Assembly (NCBI GenBank): GCA_038207625.1
Contig: JBBQZO010000001.1
Coordinates: 360,420 to 424,419 of the forward strand
From: JBBQZO01 sp038207625
Lineage (GTDB): Bacteria; Pseudomonadota; Gammaproteobacteria; Burkholderiales; Burkholderiaceae_D
DNA: 64,000 nucleotides
Reading direction: 5' to 3'
Below the pieces are notes generated by a model. It ran no database searches. It saw only the letters and a list, made by a program, of their open reading frames with translations, and had not been told where the DNA came from. Below, in pieces: positions 36,213 through 45,166 of this stretch. Position 1 is the stretch's first letter, and each line of letters starts with the position of its first letter. Position numbers and translations under genes: made by a program.

Positions 36213-37526
36213 TTACGCCGAGCCGGTGTGCGCGCAGGCGGCCGCGCGCGCCAGCAGCAGCGTGCGTTCGCGCGCGTTGCGGGTCAGCGTTGCAGCGCGC
36301 TCGAATTCGGCGCGCGCTTCAGCGTGACGCCCCAGCTTGGCCAGCAAGTCGCCACGCACGCTGGGCAGCAGGTGGTAGTGTTGCAGCGCCGGTTCGGCCA
36401 TCAGGCGGTCGACCACTTCCAGTCCGGCGCCCGGGCCGAACGCCATCGACAGCGCCACCGCGCGATTGAGCTCGACCACCGGCGAGGGCGTCAGTTGGGC
36501 CAAGGCGTCGTACAGCGCGGCGATGCGGCCCCAGTCGGTGTCGGCGGCCTGGCGCGCGCGCGCATGGCAGGCCGCGATCGCCGCCTGCAAGCCGTAGGGA
36601 CCCAGGCCGTGGCCCAGCGCGCCGGCGCGCGCCAAAGCGGCCAGGCCGCGCCGGATCAGCAGCTGATCCCAGCGCGCGCGGTCCTGTTCGAGCAGCAGCA
36701 CCGGTTCGCCGTGCGGGCCGATGCGCGCGCGCTGGCGCGAGGACTGGATTTCCATCAGCGCCACCAGACCGTGCACCTCCGCTTCGTGCGGGGCCAGCTC
36801 GGCGACGATGCGGCCCAGCCGCAGCGCCTCGTCGCACAGGGCGGGGCGCATCCATTCGGCGCCCGCGCTGGCGGAATAACCTTCGTTGTAGATCAGGTAG
36901 ATCACTTGCAGCACCGCGCCCAGCCGCTCGGCCAGCTCGTGCGCGCGCGGCACCGCGAACGGCACCTTGGCCTCGGCCAGCGTGCGCTTGGCGCGCACGA
37001 TGCGCTGCGCCACGGTCGCCTCGGGAATCAGAAAGGCGCGCGCGATCTCGTCGGTCGACAGGCCGCCCAGCAGACGCAGCGTCAGCGCCACCCGCGCATC
37101 GGTGGGCAGCACCGGATGGCAGGCCACAAACACCAGACGCAGCAAATCGTCGCCGATGTCGTCCTCCAGTGCGCGTTCGAGCTGGTCGTCAAGGTTGGGC
37201 GCGGCGTCCTGCAACTGGCCTTCGATCTCAAAACTGAGCGCATCCTGGTTATCCTGGTGCAGTTTGCGCCGGCGCAGCAGGTCCAGCGCGCGGTTGCGCG
37301 CCACGGTGGTCAACCAGGCGGCCGGATTGTCCGGCACGCCGCTGGCGGGCCAGTGTTCCAGCGCCTGGACCAGCGCATCCTGCGCCAGTTCCTCGGCCTG
37401 GCCGACATCGCGCAGCATGCGCGCCAGCAGTGCGATGATCTTGGCGGACTCGATCCGCCACACCGCGTCGATGACCCGATGGGCCGTTGATGCGCCCAAG
37501 TTCAGCGCCCGCCGATCTTGCCGCAC
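36213..37526 (-). CDS. ECF42-type sigma factor with C-terminal TPR-like extension
   Basis: A 437-residue protein. The N-terminal sigma-70 regions are HRVIDAVWRIESAKIIALLA and AEELAQDALVQALEHWP for region 2, with STDEIARAFLIPEATVAQRI followed by VRAKRTL for region 4. A long C-terminal domain (LQVIYLIYNEGYSASAG, AEVHGLVALMEIQSSRQRAR, DWGRIAALYDALAQLTPSPV) is typical of ECF42, whose members are encoded beside YCII/DGPF proteins exactly as here. Such extensions are thought to replace anti-sigma control. GTG 37526 is used as start and overlaps the preceding YciI gene. Confidence 0.88.
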   Translation of the reverse strand: MRQDRRALNLGASTAHRVIDAVWRIESAKIIALLARMLRDVGQAEELAQDALVQALEHWPASGVPDNPAAWLTTVARNRALDLLRRRKLHQDNQDALSFEIEGQLQDAAPNLDDQLERALEDDIGDDLLRLVFVACHPVLPTDARVALTLRLLGGLSTDEIARAFLIPEATVAQRIVRAKRTLAEAKVPFAVPRAHELAERLGAVLQVIYLIYNEGYSASAGAEWMRPALCDEALRLGRIVAELAPHEAEVHGLVALMEIQSSRQRARIGPHGEPVLLLEQDRARWDQLLIRRGLAALARAGALGHGLGPYGLQAAIAACHARARQAADTDWGRIAALYDALAQLTPSPVVELNRAVALSMAFGPGAGLEVVDRLMAEPALQHYHLLPSVRGDLLAKLGRHAEARAEFERAATLTRNARERTLLLARAAACAHTGSA

Positions 37527-38302
37527 GCGTCGCGCAGGCCCGCCTCCAGCAGCTGTGCGCGCATGCGCTGTTCGGCCTGCAGCAGCGCCGGCGTGAGCGA
37601 CTGCGCGGCCGCCTGCTCGCGCACTTCACGCAGCTCGAGCGTCACCTCGCCGCTGCCGGGATACGGATAGTTCTTTAACCATGCGATCGCCTGTTGACGC
37701 GACGCGGCCTGCAGCATCCAGTAGCCGGCGATCAGCTCCTTGACTTCGGTGAACGGGCCGTCGACAACCGTGCTGCGCGTCCTGGAGAGATGGATGCGCG
37801 CACCGCTGGCGCTGCCCCTGAGGCCTTCGCCGGCCAGCAGCACGCCGGCCTGCACGCCGGCCTCGTTGTGCTGGTTCATCACGTCGATCACCTGCGCCGG
37901 CGGTGCCAGGTCGGCCTCGGCATGCCGGTCCGAACGGATGAACACGACGTAGCGGGTCAGTTGCGCGGCGCGGCGCGGCAGCGTGCCGGCCGCGGTGCCC
38001 CGTTCGTCGAAACCGACGCAGCCGCCGGCACAGCCGGCCACGCGAATTTCAAACACGGCGTCGGCGTCGTCACACGGCCAGCGCTGCACCAGTTCGATCG
38101 CCGCCTGTGTCGATCCGGCCTCGATCAGCGTGAAGCCGTCGACCAGTTCGCTGGCCGGGAACGGCCCGTCGAGCTGGCGCCAGCGGCCGTCGCTGCGTAG
38201 CAAACGCAGCGCGCCCGCTGCGAGTTCGATCGCCATTGCCGACGGCGGCGCCGCGCCAGCGTTGTTATGCGCGCCGGCGCGGCGCATCACCATGAAGTGC
38301 AT
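37502..38302 (-). CDS. Tandem YciI/DGPF-domain fusion protein
   Basis: 266 residues with two YCII-like domains. The second (about residues 115-230) is canonical: YVVFIRSDRHAEADLAPPAQ, GVLLAGEGLRGSASGARIHL, VVDGPFTEVKELIAGYWMLQ. The first (about residues 1-95) is shorter but keeps LDGPFPASELVDGFTLIEAG and a following AIELVQRWPCDDADAVFEIR strand, so it looks like a degenerate duplicate. YCII/DGPF proteins have a ferredoxin-like fold and unknown function. The gene overlaps the ECF42 gene and lies in one operon with it and the single-domain paralogue. Confidence 0.82.
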   Translation of the reverse strand: MHFMVMRRAGAHNNAGAAPPSAMAIELAAGALRLLRSDGRWRQLDGPFPASELVDGFTLIEAGSTQAAIELVQRWPCDDADAVFEIRVAGCAGGCVGFDERGTAAGTLPRRAAQLTRYVVFIRSDRHAEADLAPPAQVIDVMNQHNEAGVQAGVLLAGEGLRGSASGARIHLSRTRSTVVDGPFTEVKELIAGYWMLQAASRQQAIAWLKNYPYPGSGEVTLELREVREQAAAQSLTPALLQAEQRMRAQLLEAGLRDACGKIGGR

Positions 38303-38342
38303 GTTGACCTCCTTGCGTTATCAAGAAATGTCGAACGGTTGA

Positions 38343-38756
38343 TCAGATTTGTGCGCGCAGATGCTCTTCCTGCGCGCGCAGTTCCGGTGTCGCCGCGTCG
38401 CCGAAATCGTCCATCTCGTAGACCTGGCGGATCTCGATGTCGGACGGGCAGTCAAACGGATTCGGGCAGCGCTTCATCCACTCGATCGCCTCGTCCTTCG
38501 ATGTCACCTGGATCAGCCAGAAGCCCGCGATCAGCTCCTTGGTTTCCGGGAACGGGCCGTCGGTGACGGTGCGGGTGGTGCCGTCAAAGTGCACGCGCGC
38601 GCCCTTGGCGCTCGGATGCAGGCCCTCGCCGGCCAGCAGCACGCCGGCGTTCACCAGCTGTTCGTTGAACTTGCCCATGTCGGCCAGCAGCTGCGCGCTG
38701 GGCATTTTTCCGGACTCGGAATCGGCGGTCGATCTGACGATAATCATGAAACGCAT
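38343..38756 (-). CDS. YciI/DGPF-domain protein
   Basis: A 137-residue single-domain protein: RFMIIVRSTADSESGKMPSA, FNEQLVNAGVLLAGEGLHPS, VTDGPFPETKELIAGFWLIQ and CPSDIEIRQVYEMDDFG. This is the usual ECF42 partner type; DGPF is present. It lies 40 bp upstream of the fused paralogue and 18 bp after the VOC gene, in the same operon. Its exact role (possibly signal sensing for ECF42) is unknown. Confidence 0.87.
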   Translation of the reverse strand: MRFMIIVRSTADSESGKMPSAQLLADMGKFNEQLVNAGVLLAGEGLHPSAKGARVHFDGTTRTVTDGPFPETKELIAGFWLIQVTSKDEAIEWMKRCPNPFDCPSDIEIRQVYEMDDFGDAATPELRAQEEHLRAQI

Positions 38757-38774
38757 GTGGCTCTCCTTGCTTGA

Positions 38775-39257
38775 TTAGGATGCTGATGGGCAGATGGCGG
38801 TTTGCTGCGGCATCGCCCGGGTGATTTGCTCCGGCGTCAGGTCGCGCACGTGCGTGGCCAGCGACCAGTTGTGTCCGAACGGATCGGTCACCATGCCATA
38901 GCGGTCGCCCCAGAACATGTCAGCCACCGGCATTTTGACGGTGGCGCCGGCCGCCACGGCGCGCGCGAACGCAGCGTCGACATCGGCCACGAACAGGTGC
39001 AGCGTGACCGGCGAGCCCTCGAGCGCCTTGGGACCAAGACATCCCATGTCGGCAAATTCATCGACCAGCATGATGGTGGAGTCGCCGATGCGCAGCGAGG
39101 CGTGGATCAACTTGCCGCCGGGAGCGGGTATGCGCACCAGTTCCTCGGCGCCGAACGCCGCCTTGTAAAACCCGATGGCATCGGACGCGCCTTCGCAGAC
39201 CAGATGCGGGGTGACACTGTGCATTCCTTCAGGAATCGCTTTTACGTTTGCAGTCAT
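38775..39257 (-). CDS. VOC-family (glyoxalase/bleomycin-resistance-like) protein
   Basis: 160 residues from ATG 39257 (AAGGAG upstream). The pattern HSVTPHLVCEGASDAIGFYK, AAFGAEELVRIPAPGG, LIHASLRIGDSTIMLVDEF, TLHLFVADVDAAFARAVAAG and WGDRYGMVTDPFGHNWSLAT is typical of PhnB-like VOC proteins. It is the first gene of the operon VOC-YciI-YciI2-ECF42, an arrangement common in this ECF group. Confidence 0.88.
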   Translation of the reverse strand: MTANVKAIPEGMHSVTPHLVCEGASDAIGFYKAAFGAEELVRIPAPGGKLIHASLRIGDSTIMLVDEFADMGCLGPKALEGSPVTLHLFVADVDAAFARAVAAGATVKMPVADMFWGDRYGMVTDPFGHNWSLATHVRDLTPEQITRAMPQQTAICPSAS

Positions 39258-39687
39258 GTTGCTCTCCTTGGTGGTGTGTGTGGTCAGAGCAAACATCCGC
39301 AATCGGTCAGCGGAAAATGCTTACTCTACCTGTACGACGAAGGAGGGGGCGCCGGATCGACATCGCGAGCAAACATTTTTCAAATATTTTCAATGTTAAC
39401 GATAAGCCAACAAAAGTATACGCTAGCGGGAGCAGCTTGTCATCAACCTGATGGGCACAGGTGGAGCACAAACGTTCGTTGTGCTGACAGCCATAACTTT
39501 TCGTCAGCGCGATGGTTCCTTCCGTCCTCGATACGTGAATTGCCCTGTTCAACATCGCGGCATGTTCTGGACGCCTATAGAATTTCTAAAGCGCGGCATC
39601 AAAAACCCTCGCTGGCAGATTGCCCGCCGCTTGTGTACATTCTGTGCACCATCCACAGTGCGCGTTTGTGCCAGCCAAAGGAATCCC
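39258..39687. other. Divergent intergenic region between the ECF42 operon and the GH31 gene
   Basis: About 430 bp containing the promoters of both units. It is less GC-rich near 39370-39430 (for example AACATTTTTCAAATATTTTCAATG). An open frame extends upstream from the GH31 start but has no signal peptide or similarity. No gene or clear consensus site is supported. Confidence 0.5.
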
Positions 39688-42600
39688 ATGCTCCCTGCGT
39701 TTCGCAAGTCCCTGATCGGCGCCGCCGTCGCGCTGCTGTGCCTGACGGCCAGCGCCGCGCCGGTTGGCAACCTCGCCAAATTGACCCAGCAAGCCGGGAG
39801 AATCGAGCTGGCCACCGACAAGGGCGTCGTCGTGCGCGTCGAGCTGCTGAACCCCAGCGTTTTTCGCATCTGGGCCGGGCCTGCGGGCAAGCTGACCGGG
39901 GCCGGCGACAAGGCTTCGCCGATCGTGTTCAAGACCGACTACGCGAAACAGGATGTGCGCATCAGCGATCACGCCGATCACCACCTGCTGCAAACCGACA
40001 AACTGGCGCTGCGCATCTACAAAAAGCCGCTGCGCTTCGCGCTGTACAAGGCCGACAACAAGACGCTGCTCTGGCAGGAAACCCAGCCGCTGGAGCTGGC
40101 CGCAGCGGCCAGCGTGCAAAGCCTGGGCAGCAGCGCCGACGAACACTTCTTTGGCGGCGGCCAGCAAAACGGCGCCTTCGAGTTCAAGGGAAAAACGCTG
40201 GACGTATCGTACTCGGGCGGCTGGGAAGAGGGCGATCGCCCCAGCCCCGCGCCGTTCTACATGAGCAGCAAAGGTTACGGCGTGCTGCGCAACACCTGGA
40301 GCAACGGCAGCTACGATTTCCGCGCCGACGACAGCGTCAGCGCCAGCCATCACGAGAACCGCTTCGACGCCTACTACTTCGTCGGCGACAGCATCCACGA
40401 TGTGCTGGCCGGTTACACCGAGCTGACCGGGCGCGCCGCGCTGCTGCCGCGCTGGGCCTACGAGTATGGCGACGCCGACTGTTACAACGACGGCGACAAC
40501 GTCAAAAAGCCCGGCACCACGCCGGTCGGCTGGAGCGACGGCCCGACCGGCACCACGCCCGACGTGATCGCGTCGGTGGCCGCCAAATACCGCGAATACG
40601 ATATGCCGGGCGGCTGGATTTTGCCCAACGACGGCTACGGTTGCGGCTACACCGACTTGCCGAAAGTGGTTGCGGGTCTTAAAAAATACGGTTTCCGTAC
40701 CGGCCTGTGGACCGAAAACGGCGTCGACAAGATCAAGTGGGAAGTCGGCACGGCCGGCACGCGCGTGCAAAAGCTCGACGTCGCGTGGACCGGCAAGGGT
40801 TACCAGTTTGCGCTGGACGCCAACATGGACGCGGCCAACGGCATCATCGCCAACTCGGACTCGCGCCCCTTCCTGTGGACCGTCATGGGCTGGGCCGGCA
40901 TGCAGCGCTACGCCGTCACCTGGACGGGCGACCAGTCCGGCAGCTGGGATTACATCCGCTGGCACATCCCGACCCTGATCGGATCAGGCCTGTCCGGCCA
41001 GGCGTATGCCACCGGCGACGTGGACGGCATCTTCGGCGGCAGCCCGGAAACCTATACGCGCGACCTGCAGTGGAAAACTTTCACGCCCGTGTTGATGGGC
41101 ATGTCCGGCTGGTCCAAGGCCGAGCGCAAGCATCCGTGGTGGTTCGACGAGCCGTACCGCTCGATCAACCGCGACTATCTGAAACTGAAGATGCGCCTGA
41201 TGCCGTATATGTACACCGCCGCGCAGCAGGCCGAGCAGACCGGCGCGCCTATCGTGCGCGGCCTGATGTGGGATCACCCGAACGACCCGCATGCCAACGA
41301 CGAAGCCTACAAATATCAGTTCTTCCTGGGGCGCGACTTGCTGGTGGCGCCGGTGTATCGCAGTCAGGCGGCCAGTCACGGCTGGCGCAAAAACGTCTAT
41401 CTTCCGCAAGGCCAGTGGATCGATTACTGGGATGGGCGCGTGCTCGACGCGGGCGCCGCCGGCAAGTTGATCGACTATCCGGTCACGCTCGAGAAGCTGC
41501 CGGTGCTGGTGCGCGCCGGCGCCATCATCCCGATGTATCCGGTGTCGCTGTACGACGGCCAGGTGCCCAAGGACGTGCTCACGCTCGACATTTATCCGTT
41601 CGGCCAGTCGGCCTTCAAGCTGTACGAGGATGACGGCGAAACCCGCCAGTATAAAAACGGCAAATTCAGCGAGCAGGACATCGCCGTCAGCGCGCCCGAG
41701 GGCAAGGCGGGCGACGTCGCCGTTGCGATTGGCGCCGTCAAGGGCGACTACGCGGGACAGGAGGCGCAGCGCGTCTACCAGTTGCAAGTGCATACCCGCG
41801 TCAAGCCGGACAGTGTCACGCTGGGGCAGCAGGCGCTGCCCGAATTGGCATCGATGGCGGACTTCGACAAGGCCGGCGCCGGCTGGTTCTACGACGCCGC
41901 CGCCAAGTTCGGCCTGGTGCATGTGAAGACCGCCAAGGTGTCGGTGCGCGCCGCGTATCAAGTCAAACTGGCGATTAACAGCGCGGCCACGCTGGCCGCG
42001 ACGCCGGGCTTCGGCAGTGCGCCGGACCTGGGCAACGCGATCCCGTTCGACTCCATCATGGTGCTCAACCGTCCCGCTGAGGAGCCGGGCCATCCGCTCG
42101 AAAACGCCTTCGACGGCAAGCCCGATACGTGGTTTCGCACCGTGCGCGACCAGTCGCAAAAAACCGGCGCGCACGAATTCACGCTGGCGCTGGGCGAGCG
42201 GCGCATGGTGAGCGGCTTCGAGATCACGCCGCGCAACGACAAGCACTGGGAAAGCGGCCAGGTGCGCGATTACGAAATTTACCTGGGCGATCGCAACGGT
42301 GAATGGGGCAAGCCGGCCTTCACCGGCACGCTGAAAATGGAACAGGGCAAACAGAAGGTCGAATTCCCGGCCAAGGCGGGCAGTCTGTTTCGCTTCCGCG
42401 TGCTGAGCACCCAGGAGCAGGCCGACGACGCGGCCGTGCAAGACCCGATGGTCACCGCCGTATCGAACGACCCGAACGCGGCCAAGCCATTCAACGCGTT
42501 CATCCCGACACCGATCAACCCGATCACGATTTCGGAATTTCGCGTGTTGGAGGCGAGCGCGCCCAACCGGCCCAAGCAGCAGCTGTATTTGTCGGATGCG

Positions 42601-43008
42601 CACGCCAACGCCAGTAGCAACGGTGTCGGGCGCGACCAGACGCAAGCGCACCAGGCGCTGCAAATGAACGGCCTGAAATTCCGCAAGGGTTTCGCGGTGG
42701 GCGCGACCAGCCAGATCGACTACAAGCTGGCCGGCGACTGGCAGTTATTCCGCGCCGATGTGGGCATCGACGACAGCTGCCGCAAGGCTGGCGGGCTGCA
42801 GTTCCAGGTACTGGGCGACGGCAAGCTGCTGTTCGACAGCGGCTTGATCAACGCGCCGGCCGTCGTCAAACCCGAGCTGGATATTCGCGGCATCACGCAA
42901 CTGAGCCTGCGCACGCTGGGCGCGAAGGGCAAGGACGCCGCACACGTGTGCGCCAACTGGGCCAACGCGACGGTGGTCGGCTTTGCGGGCGACAAGGCGG
43001 GCAAGTGA
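39688..43008 (+). CDS. Secreted GH31 glycosidase with CBM32 and NPCBM-like modules
   Basis: 1106 residues from ATG 39688 (AAAGGA upstream), with signal peptide to about residue 23. The GH31 domain has EHFFGGGQQNGAFEFKGK, the nucleophile D364 in KLDVAWTGKG, the likely acid/base D415 in VTWTGDQSGSWDYIRWHIP and the end VRAGAIIPMYPVSLYD. An F5/8-type-C/CBM32 domain (about 785-920: NAFDGKPDTWF, ERRMVSGFEITPRND) and an NPCBM-like domain (about 960-1106: LYLSDAHANASSNGVGRDQT) follow. GH31 enzymes act on alpha-glycosides; the LDVAWxG nucleophile region and this module set recall alpha-galactosidase or alpha-N-acetylgalactosaminidase subfamilies more than alpha-glucosidases. That specificity is inference. 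Confidence 0.9.
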   Translation: MLPAFRKSLIGAAVALLCLTASAAPVGNLAKLTQQAGRIELATDKGVVVRVELLNPSVFRIWAGPAGKLTGAGDKASPIVFKTDYAKQDVRISDHADHHLLQTDKLALRIYKKPLRFALYKADNKTLLWQETQPLELAAAASVQSLGSSADEHFFGGGQQNGAFEFKGKTLDVSYSGGWEEGDRPSPAPFYMSSKGYGVLRNTWSNGSYDFRADDSVSASHHENRFDAYYFVGDSIHDVLAGYTELTGRAALLPRWAYEYGDADCYNDGDNVKKPGTTPVGWSDGPTGTTPDVIASVAAKYREYDMPGGWILPNDGYGCGYTDLPKVVAGLKKYGFRTGLWTENGVDKIKWEVGTAGTRVQKLDVAWTGKGYQFALDANMDAANGIIANSDSRPFLWTVMGWAGMQRYAVTWTGDQSGSWDYIRWHIPTLIGSGLSGQAYATGDVDGIFGGSPETYTRDLQWKTFTPVLMGMSGWSKAERKHPWWFDEPYRSINRDYLKLKMRLMPYMYTAAQQAEQTGAPIVRGLMWDHPNDPHANDEAYKYQFFLGRDLLVAPVYRSQAASHGWRKNVYLPQGQWIDYWDGRVLDAGAAGKLIDYPVTLEKLPVLVRAGAIIPMYPVSLYDGQVPKDVLTLDIYPFGQSAFKLYEDDGETRQYKNGKFSEQDIAVSAPEGKAGDVAVAIGAVKGDYAGQEAQRVYQLQVHTRVKPDSVTLGQQALPELASMADFDKAGAGWFYDAAAKFGLVHVKTAKVSVRAAYQVKLAINSAATLAATPGFGSAPDLGNAIPFDSIMVLNRPAEEPGHPLENAFDGKPDTWFRTVRDQSQKTGAHEFTLALGERRMVSGFEITPRNDKHWESGQVRDYEIYLGDRNGEWGKPAFTGTLKMEQGKQKVEFPAKAGSLFRFRVLSTQEQADDAAVQDPMVTAVSNDPNAAKPFNAFIPTPINPITISEFRVLEASAPNRPKQQLYLSDAHANASSNGVGRDQTQAHQALQMNGLKFRKGFAVGATSQIDYKLAGDWQLFRADVGIDDSCRKAGGLQFQVLGDGKLLFDSGLINAPAVVKPELDIRGITQLSLRTLGAKGKDAAHVCANWANATVVGFAGDKAGK

Positions 43009-43179
43009 TGCGCCTGCAGGTGAAGTGCGCGCCGCTGAAGGACGTGCAAGTGAAGGGCGCGCACCTCAGCGGGCGGACAATTGATGGCCGCTCAGCCGCC
43101 GGCGCAGCAAGTGAAGTGCTGGCGCAAGCGCGCCGTTGCTCCTATGCTTGCCTGACCAATTAGAAAAACAGGACCGACG

Positions 43180-44391
43180 ATGACATCCATTTCACCCAAG
43201 CCGGGCTATCGCTCGCTGTACGCCTACCCGTGGGACGTGCAGGACCGCGGCGTGGCGCGCTTCGTCGACGAGACGCTGCAGCGCGGCTTGACCGGCGTCA
43301 CGCTGGCGGCCAGCTACCACGCCGGCAAGTTCCTGCGCCCGCACGCGCAGCACGGCGCACGCGTGATTTTCCCGGAAGACGGCGTGGTCTATTTCGAGCC
43401 GGACGCAAGTCGCTACGGCCAGCTGCAGCCGCAAGCGCATTCCGATCCGGCGCTGCGCGGCGTGCTGGGCGCGCTGCGCGACAACGGTCGGCTTGCGGTG
43501 CACGCGTGGACGGTGCTGCTGCATAACAGCCGCCTGGGCGCGCTGCATCCCCAGCTGACGGCCCGCAATGCCTTCGGCGACGGCTATGTGTACAGCCTGT
43601 GCCCGATGCAGCCGGCCGTGTTCGACTACGCGGTGGCGCTGTGCGCCGACGTCGCCACGCATGGCGTTGCCAGCGTTGTCATCGAAACCCCCGGCTGGCT
43701 GCCGTATGCGCACGGCTACCACCACGAATTTGCCCAGGTGCGCAGCAACGCCTGGCTCGACGCGATGCTGGGACTGTGCTTCTGCGACGCCTGCGTCAAG
43801 GCCGGCAAGGCCGCCGGCTTCGACGCCGACGCGCTCAAACAGCGTGTCGCCCAGCGCATCGACAGTTATCTGGACGCGCCGGTTGACGCTACGCCGGAGC
43901 AGGCCAATGCATGGATCGCCGCCGACCTGCTTGACGACGCCGATCTGGCCGCGCTGGTGCGCTTGCGCCAGGCGCGCGTGACCGAACTGGTCGCCGCCAT
44001 CCGCGCCGCGTTGCCAGCGCAAGTACAACTGGCCGTGATCCCGACGGTGCAGCGCCCGACTGCGCAATGCTGGATCGAAGGCAGCGACTTGGCCGCGCTG
44101 GCCAAGGTGGCCGACTGGCTTGAAGTGCCGTTCTACGAAGCGGACGCGGCGCGCACCGTGGCCGACGCGTGGGACACCGTGCGCCGCATCGGCGGCCCGG
44201 AAAAAATCCGCGCGCTGCTGCGCCCCGGCCCACCCGATTTGGGCGATGGCGCGCAGCTGGCGCCGGCGCTGGCCGGCCTGCGTGAGCTGGGCCTGCGCGA
44301 CTTCGGTTTCTACAACTACGGCCTGCTGCGCCGCGCCAGGCTCGACGCGCTTGGCGCCACCCTCAACGCTTTCGATCGGACTTCATCATGA
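43180..44391 (+). CDS. TIM-barrel-like protein, possible glycoside-hydrolase relative
   Basis: 403 residues, with no signal peptide, so cytoplasmic. The N-terminus (YRSLYAYPWDVQDRGVARFV, ETLQRGLTGVTLAASYHAGK), a central segment ending in a CxxC pair (MLGLCFCDACVKAG) and periodic beta/alpha units resemble family-10-like glycosyl-hydrolase barrels, where a similar CxxC region is common. ETPGW and EVPFYEAD carry acidic residues that could be catalytic. No firm family or substrate can be named. The stop overlaps the SDR start (ATGA), making it the first gene of the operon 43180-49019. Confidence 0.55.
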   Translation: MTSISPKPGYRSLYAYPWDVQDRGVARFVDETLQRGLTGVTLAASYHAGKFLRPHAQHGARVIFPEDGVVYFEPDASRYGQLQPQAHSDPALRGVLGALRDNGRLAVHAWTVLLHNSRLGALHPQLTARNAFGDGYVYSLCPMQPAVFDYAVALCADVATHGVASVVIETPGWLPYAHGYHHEFAQVRSNAWLDAMLGLCFCDACVKAGKAAGFDADALKQRVAQRIDSYLDAPVDATPEQANAWIAADLLDDADLAALVRLRQARVTELVAAIRAALPAQVQLAVIPTVQRPTAQCWIEGSDLAALAKVADWLEVPFYEADAARTVADAWDTVRRIGGPEKIRALLRPGPPDLGDGAQLAPALAGLRELGLRDFGFYNYGLLRRARLDALGATLNAFDRTSS

Positions 44392-45155
44392 GCCGCGTCA
44401 TTCTCATCACCGGCGCCTGCGGCGGCATTGGCCAAGTGCTGTGCCAGCGTTTCGTCGCCCATGGCGACCATGTGCTGGCGCTGGACCACGACCGCGCCAA
44501 GCTCGACGCGCTGGTGGCCGGTCTGCCCAACTGCACGCCGGTGCACGCCGAACTGACCGACGGCCCTGCGATGACGGCCGCCATCCACGCGGCCGCCGCG
44601 CTGCGCGGCCCGGTCGATGTCGTGATCGCCAACGCCGGCGCGGCTGAGGCGCTGACGCTGGGCGCCACCAGCGCCGCCAACTGGCAGCGCGACATCGACC
44701 TGAACCTGAACGGCACCTTCCACACGGTCGAGGCGGTGCGCCCTGCGATGCAGGCGCGCGGCGCCGGCAACATCGTGTTGATCGGCTCCGTCAACGGCCT
44801 GACCGCGCTGGGCCATCCGGCCTACAGCGCCGCCAAGGCCGGCCTGATCAGCTACACCAAATCGCTGGCCATCGAATTCGGTCGCTACGGCATCCGCGCC
44901 AACATCATCTGCCCCGGCACGGTCAAGACCCAAGCCTGGCAAGCGCGCGTGGACAAGGACCCGCAGGTGCTTGAAACCCTGAAAAAATGGTATCCGCTGG
45001 GCGACTTCGCCACGCCCGACGACATCGCCGACGCCGCGCTGTTTTTGGCGTCCAACGCGGCGCGCGTGATCACCGGCGTGGTGCTGCCGGTGGACGGCGG
45101 CCTGATGGCGGGCAACCGCGTGATGGCGCAGGAACTGACCCTCGAATCCTTCTGA
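44388..45155 (+). CDS. Short-chain dehydrogenase/reductase
   Basis: 255 residues; cofactor motif ITGACGGIGQVLCQRF, NANAG variant VVIANAGAAEALTLG, catalytic Ser in IVLIGSVNGLTALGHP, Tyr-Lys in AYSAAKAGLISYTKSL and the C-terminal ITGVVLPVDGGL. An Asp after the second strand (ALDHDRAKL) suggests NAD over NADP. In this operon it could oxidise a sugar or amino sugar to its lactone/aldonate, but this is inference from neighbours. It starts on the TIM-barrel stop codon. Confidence 0.9.
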   Translation: MSRVILITGACGGIGQVLCQRFVAHGDHVLALDHDRAKLDALVAGLPNCTPVHAELTDGPAMTAAIHAAAALRGPVDVVIANAGAAEALTLGATSAANWQRDIDLNLNGTFHTVEAVRPAMQARGAGNIVLIGSVNGLTALGHPAYSAAKAGLISYTKSLAIEFGRYGIRANIICPGTVKTQAWQARVDKDPQVLETLKKWYPLGDFATPDDIADAALFLASNAARVITGVVLPVDGGLMAGNRVMAQELTLESF

Positions 45156-45166
45156 AGCGAACCCAC

